Origin: Abditibacteriota bacterium
GTDB lineage: Bacteria; Armatimonadota; UBA5829
Assembly: GCA_017959625.1 (NCBI GenBank)
Contig: JAGDAG010000062.1
Coordinates: 1 to 13,874, forward strand
Reading direction: 5' to 3'
DNA: 13,874 bases
Shown here: positions 1-6,714 of the stretch, one piece after another
Layout of the letters: each line of letters starts with the position of its first letter
Numbering within the stretch: the stretch's first letter is position 1
Notes under the pieces: generated by a model
Told to the model about the DNA's origin: nothing
Database searches by the model: none
Seen by the model: only the letters and a program-made list of their open reading frames with translations
Position numbers and translations under genes: made by a program

Positions 1-136
1 GGAAAAGCTTCTGAGGGCGCTTTTCCGCCGAGGTGACGGGAAGAGCGCAGCGCAGCGTGGCGCCGGGATGACCCGCAACAGCCAAGCCTGATCTTTCGCC
101 GGGGCGGCCCCCCTGCTCAAAGGGCTTTTCCGGACC

Positions 137-165
137 TTGCGGCGCTTTGCGCCGTGTGGTATAAT
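137..165 (+). promoter_or_regulatory. Sigma-70-like promoter of the endonuclease gene
   Basis: The -35 is TTGCGG at 137-142, followed by a 17-nt spacer and a consensus TATAAT at 160-165. TG at 157-158 makes it an extended -10. The expected start of transcription near 172 leaves a leader of about 28 nt before the coding start at 200. This promoter is also why an upstream TTG at 137 cannot be the translation start. Confidence 0.75.
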
Positions 166-199
166 ACTTACGGATGTTATAAAAACTGCGAGGGTCATG

Positions 200-1099
200 A
201 TGAAAAAGAAAAGTATTTTACTTGTTTTAGGCATAATCGCCGTCCTTTTTTCCGGCCTGTGGGCGGCGGACGCCGTGGAGAACAAGTCTCCGAAGGCGGA
301 AAACGCTCCGGCGGCGGCCGAACAGAAACAGGAGGAAAAGGCCCTTCCGTGGTTCAGCGGCAAGCCCTTTATCGAGGTAAACAAAAACGTTCCGTATTTC
401 AAGGAAAGCGAGATTACGGACAAGGCCTACGAGCATTACAGCCCTCTGGACAAGCTGGGCCGGTGCCGGGCGGCGTACGCCTGCCTGGGAAAGGAGCTTA
501 TGCCCACCCGGAGCCGGGAGAACATCGGCATGATAAAGCCCACCGCCTGGCAGATAAGCAAATACGATTTTATCGACGGGGAGTATCTGTATAACAGGTG
601 CCACCTTATAGCCTTCTGTCTGGCGGGGGAAAACGCCAACCCCAAAAACCTCATCACCGGCACCAGATATATGAACACCCAGGGCATGCTGCCCTTTGAA
701 AACAGCGTGTGCGACTACATCAAAAAAACGGGCAACCACGTGATGTACCGTGTGACCCCGTTTTTTGACGGCAACAATCTGCTGGCAAGCGGGGTGCTGA
801 TGGAAGGCTATTCCGTGGAGGACAAGGGGAAGGGCGTCTGCTTCAACGTGTTCTGCTACAACGTACAGCCCGGGGTCGCGATAAACTATTTCAACGGCTT
901 CAATCAGCTTGAGAGCGCCGCGCAGCCGGCGGAAGACCCCAACGTCATCAATTATATAGGCAACCTGTCTTCCCTGAAATACCACAGGCCTACCTGCGAC
1001 GGCGTGGCCACCATGAACCCCCGCAACAAGATAGGCATATATACAAAGGCCCAGGCGGAAGCGGCGGGCTTTACCCCCTGCGGCGTCTGCCGCCCGTGA
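200..1099 (+). CDS. Secreted DNA/RNA non-specific endonuclease with C-terminal zinc-binding domain
   Basis: The predicted protein has 299 residues. Residues 2-23 form a Lys-rich, hydrophobic signal peptide or membrane anchor, so it likely acts outside the membrane. The core (about 60-235) is the NUC/EndA-type endonuclease fold: YNRCHLIAF carries the presumed catalytic H135 (equivalent to the DRGH motif), and ENANPKNLITGTRYMN supplies the metal-binding Asn. Such enzymes cut DNA and RNA non-specifically, for uptake, nutrition or defence. Residues 250-299 resemble the small Ada-type metal-binding module often attached to these nucleases; H262-x3-C266 and C294-x2-C297 would bind zinc. GAGGG at 190-194 lies 5 nt before ATG 200; ATG 197 in the same frame is an alternative start. 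It is monocistronic, with its own promoter and terminator. The nuclease family is secure, but the biological role (DNA entry or nutrient scavenging) is inference. Confidence 0.9.
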   Translation: MKKKSILLVLGIIAVLFSGLWAADAVENKSPKAENAPAAAEQKQEEKALPWFSGKPFIEVNKNVPYFKESEITDKAYEHYSPLDKLGRCRAAYACLGKELMPTRSRENIGMIKPTAWQISKYDFIDGEYLYNRCHLIAFCLAGENANPKNLITGTRYMNTQGMLPFENSVCDYIKKTGNHVMYRVTPFFDGNNLLASGVLMEGYSVEDKGKGVCFNVFCYNVQPGVAINYFNGFNQLESAAQPAEDPNVINYIGNLSSLKYHRPTCDGVATMNPRNKIGIYTKAQAEAAGFTPCGVCRP

Positions 1100-1126
1100 C
1101 AGGGGCCCTTTTTTGCAGAAACGTTC

Positions 1127-1155
1127 CGGCGCCGGCTCGTCCGGCGCCGTTTTTT
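1127..1155 (+). terminator. Rho-independent terminator after the endonuclease gene
   Basis: A perfect 9-bp GC stem (CGGCGCCGG at 1127-1135 with CCGGCGCCG at 1141-1149) closes a CTCGT loop and is followed by T6 at 1150-1155. It lies 28 nt after the stop codon. Confidence 0.88.
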
Positions 1156-1189
1156 GCGTATCCGGCGTTCCGCAGTATTCCCGGAATGA

Positions 1190-1217
1190 TTGACTTTTTT
1201 GCCGGCATCGGTATAAA
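1190..1217 (+). promoter_or_regulatory. Promoter of the hybrid histidine kinase gene
   Basis: TTGACT at 1190-1195 is followed, after 16 nt, by TATAAA at 1212-1217 (or TAAAAT at 1214-1219 with an 18-nt spacer). The block CCGGAATGATTGACTTTT around the -35 recurs upstream of the Sel1 gene (4262-4279). It gives a leader of about 125 nt before the kinase start. Confidence 0.65.
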
Positions 1218-1230
1218 ATAAGTTAGAATG

Positions 1231-1300
1231 CTGTTTGAAACAGGACAAACGTGATGGGTGGCCGTCAGGACGGCTGCGGGGCAAAACTGCCTCTGCGCCG
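1231..1300 (+). other. Structured 5' leader of the kinase mRNA, function unknown
   Basis: Three hairpins lie between the promoter and the kinase start: CTGTT-TGA-AACAG (1231-1243), GCCGT-CAGG-ACGGC (1261-1274), and GGGGCA-AAAC-TGCCTC (1278-1293, one G-T pair, extendable by GC 1276-1277 with GC 1295-1296 across a bulge). None is followed by a T-run, so they are not intrinsic terminators. I compared the order of conserved blocks with cyclic-di-GMP, fluoride and ZTP riboswitches from memory and found no convincing match. It could be a regulatory leader or simply GC-rich spacer. Confidence 0.3.
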
Positions 1301-1348
1301 GGCCGGAACAGAAAAAAAGGCGTCCTGTAAACGAGGTAAGGTGTTATT

Positions 1349-4171
1349 ATGAAAAACATGGCGCTCGGAGAATCCGCAAGGCTTGCAATAATGGTTGCGG
1401 TACTTATGCTTGCCGCAGGCTTTCTGCTGGGCTGGGTCCTTATGCGCGATTCCGCAAAGGTCATCAGGTCTCTCGTCGACAACAGGATGCTGGATATCGC
1501 CAATTCCGCCGCCGATATGCTGGACGGCGACGTTCTGGGGAGCCTTAAAAAGGAAGACAGGGACACGCCGGGCTACCGAAAGATTAACGACACACTGGCG
1601 GTTTTTCAGGACAACATCGATCTGAAATACATTTATTGCGTAAGGGCTGCGGGTGACGGGAAGTTTGTTTTTACCGTGGATCCCACCATAGACGATCCCG
1701 GTGAATTCGGCGAACCCGTAGTATATACCGACGCCCTTGACAAGGCAGGCAAGGGCAGGGCCGCCGTGGACAAAGAGCCCTATACCGACGACTGGGGGCG
1801 CTTTTACAGCGCTTACAGCCCGGTGTTCGATTCCGGCGGGAAGGTGGCTGGGATAGTTGCCGTGGATTTTGACGCCACCTGGTACGACAGGCAGGTATCC
1901 AGAGAAAAAAAGCTAATCATCTTGCATTCGCTGCTGATGACCCTGCTGGGGGCGGTGCTTGTTTTTGCGGTCACCGGAAAACAGAGAAAGCAGCTCATCC
2001 GTATCACCGGGGACCTGAGGACCGTGGCGGGTTACGTTGACGAACTCACCGGCGAGATAGCCCCGGAAGAAAGGAAGATCGGGACGGATATCAAAAGCAC
2101 CGGCGATATCCGTGAGCTGGGCCGCAGGCTGTCAAAAGTGAAGGCGGGGCTGAACCAATATACCGAAGCCCTCCACTCCCAGGAGAACAAGCTGATAACC
2201 GCTTTGAGTTCCGATTATTGGAGCGTGTATTACCTGGACCTGGACAGGGACGAAGCCATCTGCTACCAGGAATCCGGCGACGAAAACGATTACAGATACG
2301 GCCAGAAGCTGCGCTTCAGCAGCAGCATCAAAAAATACGCCGAGGAAAAGGTGCTGCCGGAATACAGGGAGTCCTTTCTTGCCTTCGTGCAGCCGGATTC
2401 CATACGGGAGCGGCTGCTCCGGGAGCGGGTGATATCGTACAACTATCAGGTGTGGAAGGACGGAAAAAGCATTTACGTCATGATACGCATCGCGGGAGTG
2501 CGCCATCCGGAGGACAGGGAAGACGGAGTGGTGCACGCCGTTGGGGTCAGCTTTTCCAACGTTGACGGAGAGACCAAAGCCGCCCTGGAAAAGAACCGCA
2601 TGCTCAGCGAGGTCCTTGCCGCCGCCGAGGAGGCAAGCAAAGCCAAAACAGCCTTTCTTTCCAATATGAGCCATGAGATCAGGACACCCATGAACGCCAT
2701 CATCGGCCTCACCAATATCGCCCTGAACGACAGCGGCCTTACTCCCGGGACAAAGGAGTATCTGGAAAAGATAGGAGCCTCAAGCCGGCATCTTTTGGGC
2801 ATCATCAACGATATCCTGGATATGAGCCGTATCGAATCGGGCCGCCTTACTGTGAAGAACGAAGAATTCTGTTTGTCGGAGACCCTGGAGCAGGTGAATA
2901 CTATCATCGGCGGCCAGTGCCGGGACAAGGGACTCCGATACGAATTCCGCGCAGACGGGCAGACAGACGGGTATTATATCGGCGACGATATGAAGCTGCG
3001 GCAGGTGCTGATAAACATACTGGGCAACGCAGTGAAATTTACTCCCAAGGGCGGTTCGGTGACCTTTACCGTCGAGGATGCCGCCCGGCTGGACAACAAG
3101 GCCACTCTGCGCTTTACCGTTTCGGATACCGGGATAGGGGTGAGCAAAGAATATCTGCCGAAGATCTTTGAACCTTTTTCACAGGAGGATTCGGCAAAGA
3201 CCGGCAAATACGGCAGCACGGGCCTGGGGATGTCTATCACCAAAAGCATAGTGGAACTGATGAACGGCGATATATCCGTTGAAAGCGAAAAGGGCAGAGG
3301 GACCACCTTTACCGTGACTGTCACTCTGACCGTGGCCGGCCGCAGCGCCGGCGGCGAAACCGGTATCAGCTTCAGTGAGATGAACGCGCTGGTGATCGAC
3401 GACGACAGAATAGCCTGCGAACATGCGGAGGTGGAACTGAGGCAGGCCGGGATAAGCTGCGAGACTGCTCTGTCGGGAAAACAGGGGGTAGAGCTGGTAC
3501 AGATGCGCCATGCCCGCCGCCGGGACTACGACCTGATCCTTGTGGATTGGAAAATGCCGGAAACGGATGGGATAGAGACTGTAAAACAGCTGCGCGGCAT
3601 CATCGGCAGCGACACTCCGATAATCATGCTGACTTCCCACAACCGGGACGACATAGAGGCCGAAGCCGAAGCCGCGGGAGCGGACAGCTTTGTCTCGAAA
3701 CCCCTTTTTGCCGCAACGCTTACGGAAGAGTTACGGGCCATTTTCAGAAAAAAACGGAGAGCGTCCCGAAAAAGAACGGCGGACCTGAGAGGCCGCCGCA
3801 TCCTGCTGGCGGAAGACGTGGCCATCAACGCCGAGATAATGAAAAAGGTGCTTTCTATGAAAGATATACAGGTGGAGCATGCCGAAAACGGCAGGCTTGC
3901 CGTGGAGATGTTCGCCGGGCATGAGCCGGGCCGTTACGACGCCATCCTTATGGATATGCGTATGCCGGAAATGGACGGCCTGACGGCTGCGGCAAAAATA
4001 CGGGCTATGGACAGAGAAGACGCAAAAACCGTTCCCATAATCGCCATGACTGCCAACGCTTTTGACGAAGACGTGCAGCGCAGTATGCAGGCCGGCCTGA
4101 ACGCGCACCTCAGCAAGCCGGTGGAGCCTGCGCTTTTGTTCCGGACGCTGGAGAGCCTGATAAAGGACTGA
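1349..4171 (+). CDS. Hybrid sensor histidine kinase: Cache, PAS-like, HisKA, HATPase, two REC domains
   Basis: A 940-residue membrane sensor. TM1 is at about 10-31. A Cache-like extracytoplasmic sensor (about 33-187, with the typical YSPVFDSGGKVAGIVAVDFD segment) follows, then TM2 (190-208) and a linker. A PAS-like region (about 285-415) begins near LSSDYWSVYYLDLDRDE. HisKA has SNMSHEIRTPMNA with phospho-acceptor H442. The HATPase shows N-box NILGNAVKFT, G1 DTGIG, F-box FEPFSQ and G2 GSTGLGMSI. Two receivers follow: REC1 with D733 in LVDWKMPETDG and REC2 with D869 in LMDMRMPEMDG. No HPt or DNA-binding output domain is present, so an unlinked phosphotransfer partner is likely (inference). AAGG at 1338-1341 lies 7 nt before ATG 1349. 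Stop 4169-4171. No cognate response regulator is adjacent and the ligand is unknown. Confidence 0.95.
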   Translation: MKNMALGESARLAIMVAVLMLAAGFLLGWVLMRDSAKVIRSLVDNRMLDIANSAADMLDGDVLGSLKKEDRDTPGYRKINDTLAVFQDNIDLKYIYCVRAAGDGKFVFTVDPTIDDPGEFGEPVVYTDALDKAGKGRAAVDKEPYTDDWGRFYSAYSPVFDSGGKVAGIVAVDFDATWYDRQVSREKKLIILHSLLMTLLGAVLVFAVTGKQRKQLIRITGDLRTVAGYVDELTGEIAPEERKIGTDIKSTGDIRELGRRLSKVKAGLNQYTEALHSQENKLITALSSDYWSVYYLDLDRDEAICYQESGDENDYRYGQKLRFSSSIKKYAEEKVLPEYRESFLAFVQPDSIRERLLRERVISYNYQVWKDGKSIYVMIRIAGVRHPEDREDGVVHAVGVSFSNVDGETKAALEKNRMLSEVLAAAEEASKAKTAFLSNMSHEIRTPMNAIIGLTNIALNDSGLTPGTKEYLEKIGASSRHLLGIINDILDMSRIESGRLTVKNEEFCLSETLEQVNTIIGGQCRDKGLRYEFRADGQTDGYYIGDDMKLRQVLINILGNAVKFTPKGGSVTFTVEDAARLDNKATLRFTVSDTGIGVSKEYLPKIFEPFSQEDSAKTGKYGSTGLGMSITKSIVELMNGDISVESEKGRGTTFTVTVTLTVAGRSAGGETGISFSEMNALVIDDDRIACEHAEVELRQAGISCETALSGKQGVELVQMRHARRRDYDLILVDWKMPETDGIETVKQLRGIIGSDTPIIMLTSHNRDDIEAEAEAAGADSFVSKPLFAATLTEELRAIFRKKRRASRKRTADLRGRRILLAEDVAINAEIMKKVLSMKDIQVEHAENGRLAVEMFAGHEPGRYDAILMDMRMPEMDGLTAAAKIRAMDREDAKTVPIIAMTANAFDEDVQRSMQAGLNAHLSKPVEPALLFRTLESLIKD

Positions 4172-4178
4172 GCCGGCC

Positions 4179-4224
4179 GTCTGCCGCCGCTTCCGCGGCG
4201 GCGGGCCCGCCGGGCGTTGCAGAC
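4179..4224 (+). other. Intergenic inverted-repeat structure (possible three-way junction)
   Basis: An outer GTCTGC (4179-4184) pairs with GCAGAC (4219-4224). Inside lie CCGCCGC-TTCC-GCGGCGG (4184-4201, sharing one C with the outer arm) and the palindrome GCGGGCCCGC (4201-4210). It starts just after the kinase stop but has no T-run, so it is at best a weak or Rho-assisted terminator or an mRNA 3'-end stabiliser. Confidence 0.35.
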
Positions 4225-4270
4225 ATTAACTCCCCCGGGGCCGGAGAACGCGCCGCCGTTTCCGGAATGA

Positions 4271-4299
4271 TTGACTTTTCTGCCGCCGTATGGTATAAT
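4271..4299 (+). promoter_or_regulatory. Promoter of the Sel1/J-domain/HIRAN operon
   Basis: TTGACT at 4271-4276, a 17-nt spacer and consensus TATAAT at 4294-4299, with TG at 4291-4292 giving an extended -10. The 18-bp block over the -35 is identical to that of the kinase promoter. This looks like a strong constitutive-type promoter; the leader is about 75 nt. Confidence 0.78.
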
Positions 4300-4380
4300 A
4301 AACAAAACGGGAAGCGGCCCGGAAAAACCTTTTACGCGCCGCAGAGTCCCGGTTAAATACAACGAAAAAGGAGCCTCTCT

Positions 4381-5265
4381 ATGACAGTATCCGAAGCAAA
4401 CAAAATAATCAGACGCTACTACAACAACACAAACCCCACCGAAGACGACGATTTTATCTACACGGAAGCGCTGAAATTCCTTATGGACGAGACCGGCGAT
4501 CCGGACGTCATCAATGAGCTCGGAGCCTTCTACTATGGCAAACGCATGTTCGATCTTGCCCTCAGGTATTATGAACTGGCGGCGGAAAAGGGCAATCTTT
4601 ACGCCACCTCCAACCTGGGGTATATCTGGTATTACGGCCGCACCGGGGAAAAGGATTACCAAAAGGCCTTTTATTATTTTGACAAGGCCAGCCGTATGGG
4701 CGATCTGATAGCGGCTTACAAGGTGGCCGATATGTATAAAAACGGCTACTTTGTGGAAAAGGATTATCAGAAATACAAGGCTGCCATAGAAGAGCTTTAT
4801 CCCAAGGTGAAAAACCCCCGCCGCCTGAACGACCCGCTGCCGGAGGTCTTCAGCCGCCTTGCCCGTATCCGTTCGAAAGAAGGGGACGCGGAGGAGGCCC
4901 TGAGGCTTTACGACAGGGCCCGGGATTTTCTTGCCCGCAGGATACAAAACAACCCCTTCTTCGGCGACCTGAACGTTATGAAATGGATGACGGAGGATAT
5001 TTACCGGCTGCGCCCCTTCGACCCGGAAAACGTCATGCTTTACGATCTGTATCACGTTCTCAAGTCCCCCGCAAAGGCGGCCTTCGGCTTTGACGGAGAG
5101 ACCTTCGAGGCGGAAGCCCTTGAGGAAAACGGAGAGCCTGCCATAAGGTTCGGAGACGGGTGGTTCCGGGATACGGACGATTTTTTCCGGAAGGCGGAGA
5201 TAGACGGCGAGCTTCTCACTTATCTATACGACGAGCTTTACGATTTCAGGGTGACCGAAAAATGA
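4381..5265 (+). CDS. Sel1-repeat (TPR-like) protein
   Basis: A 294-residue protein without signal peptide or membrane segment, so presumably cytoplasmic. Residues about 41-145 hold two clear Sel1-like helical repeats and one partial: ALRYYELAAEKGNLYATSNL, then KAFYYFDKASRMGDLIAAY and the following VADMYKNGY. These repeats scaffold protein-protein interactions. Residues 160-185 (ARIRSKEGDAEEALRLYDRA) look like a further TPR-like hairpin. The C-terminal 100 residues are acidic and unrecognised. AAAGGAG at 4367-4373 lies 7 nt before ATG 4381, a strong ribosome site. Its TGA overlaps the ATG of the next gene (ATGA, 5262-5265), implying translational coupling. The first gene of a three-function operon, possibly an adaptor for the J-domain and HIRAN partners (inference). 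Confidence 0.85.
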   Translation: MTVSEANKIIRRYYNNTNPTEDDDFIYTEALKFLMDETGDPDVINELGAFYYGKRMFDLALRYYELAAEKGNLYATSNLGYIWYYGRTGEKDYQKAFYYFDKASRMGDLIAAYKVADMYKNGYFVEKDYQKYKAAIEELYPKVKNPRRLNDPLPEVFSRLARIRSKEGDAEEALRLYDRARDFLARRIQNNPFFGDLNVMKWMTEDIYRLRPFDPENVMLYDLYHVLKSPAKAAFGFDGETFEAEALEENGEPAIRFGDGWFRDTDDFFRKAEIDGELLTYLYDELYDFRVTEK

Positions 5266-5420
5266 ACATCGTGCCAAGCAAAGATCCCCGGTACGCCGAA
5301 TACGAAAAGCTGATCCTCAAACGGGACGCCCTGAATAAGGAGGCCGCCCAGATACGCATATTGTATCTGCAGCTTTTCGGCGCCCTTATAGCGGATAACT
5401 ACAGGGAAAAGCTGGAATGA
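5262..5420 (+). CDS. N-terminal fragment of the J-domain-like protein, ended by an in-frame TGA
   Basis: A 52-codon frame that starts inside the Sel1 stop codon (ATGA overlap) and encodes a charged helical segment (DPRYAEYEKLILKRDALNKE). It stops at TGA 5418-5420. The frame then stays open with no further stop, through IKCKKIISCYQNALNHGGEVD, into the J-domain-like frame ending at 6035. The bridging stretch reads as natural protein, and its pattern resembles uninterrupted homologues I recall from Firmicutes. The simplest reading is one gene of 258 codons (counting both TGAs) broken by a nonsense change or sequencing error. A genuine small protein, or rare readthrough, is possible. No domain is recognised in this piece alone. 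Confidence 0.55.
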   Translation: MNIVPSKDPRYAEYEKLILKRDALNKEAAQIRILYLQLFGALIADNYREKLE

Positions 5421-5477
5421 ATAAAATGCAAAAAGATCATCTCCTGCTATCAGAACGCCCTGAACCACGGAGGAGAG

Positions 5478-6035
5478 GTGGACAGGGCGGCCATGGAGGA
5501 GTATCTGGACAGAGAGCTGGCCGTTTACCGGGAATACCTCACAAGGCTCCTTGAAGAAAACGAAGCGGCGGAAAACGCCGGCACGAGCACGGAGGAGGAG
5601 GCGAAGAAGGCCGCAAAGATCTACCGGCGCCTGGCAAAGCTCATCCACCCGGATATATGCCCCGCCGCCCGCGCCTCCGCCGTCCTTGCGGAGCTCTGGC
5701 TGCGGATAACGGAGGCCTACCGCTGCAACGACGCCAAAGCGCTGGAGGAGCTGGAGTTTTTGGTGAAAAGGGCTCTTGAAGCCGAAGGGGAAGGCGTCTT
5801 TGAGAAAGATATCCCGGATATAGAAGACAGGATACGGGAGCTGAAGGAAGAAACGGAAGAAATAGTTTCCACGGAGCCCTACGTTTTCAAATATATCACG
5901 GAAGACCCGGAGGCGGCCCAGGCAAAAAAAGCGGAGCTGAGAAGCGAACTGAGGCAGTATCAAAAATACCGCAAAGAGCTTCTGGAGATCATAAGGCAGA
6001 TGGAAAACGGAGGAGGCGTCAGGATAAATGGATGA
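5478..6035 (+). CDS. J-domain-like protein (C-terminal part of the split gene)
   Basis: The frame encodes 185 residues if initiated at GTG 5478, which has GGAGGAG at 5469-5475 just upstream; ATG 5493 is an alternative. Residues 44-100 form a J-domain-like segment: KIYRRLAKLIHPDICP carries HPD at 57-59, the tripeptide that stimulates Hsp70 ATPase, followed by a helix (LAELWLRITEAYRCND) like helix III of DnaJ. Residues 112-178 are highly charged and probably coiled coil. No zinc-finger or substrate-binding DnaJ domains are present, so it is likely a specialised DnaK co-chaperone or a J-derived scaffold. It shares its frame with 5262-5420, interrupted only by TGA 5418-5420, so this is probably the downstream part of a broken gene that may still be expressed by re-initiation. 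It overlaps the HIRAN gene by 8 nt. Confidence 0.75.
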   Translation: MDRAAMEEYLDRELAVYREYLTRLLEENEAAENAGTSTEEEAKKAAKIYRRLAKLIHPDICPAARASAVLAELWLRITEAYRCNDAKALEELEFLVKRALEAEGEGVFEKDIPDIEDRIRELKEETEEIVSTEPYVFKYITEDPEAAQAKKAELRSELRQYQKYRKELLEIIRQMENGGGVRING

Positions 6036-6423
6036 CAAGCTTGTCCCGCAGAAGACCGGCGCCCTGGTGGACGTCATAGAAGAAAAAGGGCTGGGGGAAC
6101 TGCTGAAGCCCCTTATAAACGAGATACATCTTTTTGACACCCACGTGGCCGGCACCACCCACCTGAAAGACCCTTCCGTCCTGAAGGAGATAAAAACGGA
6201 CGATACCCTTATCCTTCAGCGCGAAGACAACAAGTTTGACAAAAACGCCATTCTGCTGTTTACCGAAAGCAAAAAAAAGCTGGGCTACGTTCCCGAAAAG
6301 GACAACCTCGTTTTTGCCCGGCTCATGGACGCCGGAAAGCTGCTTTCCGCCAAGATCAAAAGCATAGAGCAGCAGGGCTCCTTTACAAAAATAACCATCG
6401 CGATATATCTTGTAGATTTCTGA
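6028..6423 (+). CDS. HIRAN-domain protein
   Basis: A 131-residue cytoplasmic protein. Residues 1-33 are an N-terminal helical extension and residues 34-131 are a HIRAN domain: FDTHVAGTTH at the start, the signature LQREDNKFDKNAILLF, then KLGYVPEKDN and a final beta-hairpin ending TIAIYLVDF. In eukaryotic HLTF, HIRAN binds the 3' end of single-stranded DNA; bacterial stand-alone HIRAN proteins are little characterised. ATG 6028 lies inside the end of the J-domain frame (8-nt overlap), with GGAGGAGG at 6009-6016 upstream. It is the last gene of the Sel1-J-HIRAN operon. No clear + strand terminator follows; the next hairpin is oriented for the opposing tRNA. Confidence 0.87.
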   Translation: MDDKLVPQKTGALVDVIEEKGLGELLKPLINEIHLFDTHVAGTTHLKDPSVLKEIKTDDTLILQREDNKFDKNAILLFTESKKKLGYVPEKDNLVFARLMDAGKLLSAKIKSIEQQGSFTKITIAIYLVDF

Positions 6424-6449
6424 TACCCGCAGCGTCCCGCAGGCAGCCG

Positions 6450-6484
6450 AAAAAAAAACTCTTTTGCCCGGGCATGCAAAAGAG
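6450..6484 (-). terminator. Rho-independent terminator of the tRNA-fMet gene
   Basis: On the minus strand CTCTTTTGC (6484-6476) pairs perfectly with GCAAAAGAG (6467-6459) around an 8-nt loop and is followed by T9 (6458-6450). It lies 13 nt beyond the tRNA CCA end. No T-run follows in the + direction, so it is unidirectional. Confidence 0.88.
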
Positions 6485-6496
6485 ACGTTTTCAAAA

Positions 6497-6572
<76 letters not shown>

Positions 6573-6583
6573 TCAACAATTAT

Positions 6584-6612
6584 ATTATACCACCAAAAAG
6601 ACCTTTTGTAAA
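6584..6612 (-). promoter_or_regulatory. Promoter of the tRNA-fMet gene
   Basis: Read on the minus strand: TTTACA (6612-6607), a 17-nt spacer and TATAAT (6589-6584), with an extended -10 (TGG directly upstream). It places the transcription start a few bases before the mature tRNA 5' end at 6572. Confidence 0.75.
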
Positions 6613-6651
6613 GCCCCCCCGGCCCCGGCCTCAAAAAACCGGGCCGGCCGT

Positions 6652-6681
6652 TTGACAAAAAAAGACCCCTTAATGTAAAAT
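6652..6681 (+). promoter_or_regulatory. Promoter of the MtrA/thymidylate-synthase-like gene
   Basis: A consensus TTGACA at 6652-6657 is followed by TAAAAT at 6676-6681 with an 18-nt spacer. It lies 33 nt before the start codon, so the leader is short and carries the ribosome site GGAG at 6705-6708. Confidence 0.6.
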
Positions 6682-6714
6682 TTATATGAACGAATCACGT
6701 TTTTGGAGAAACCC

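Noticed and set aside
1..26. Hairpin GGAAAAGC/GCTTTTCC at the left edge as a terminator
   Set aside because: The stem is perfect, but no T-run follows outside the stem and the upstream gene is outside the window, so direction and role cannot be decided.
1220..1340. Cyclic-di-GMP, fluoride or ZTP riboswitch before the kinase
   Set aside because: Isolated similar words (ACAAAC, GATGG, GCGGGG) occur, but their order and pairing do not fit any of these consensus structures as I remember them.
5418..5460. Selenocysteine insertion (SECIS) after TGA 5418
   Set aside because: I see no stable stem-loop with a GU-type apical loop in the roughly 40 bases after the TGA, and J-domain proteins are not known selenoproteins. 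It remains a remote option in the finding.
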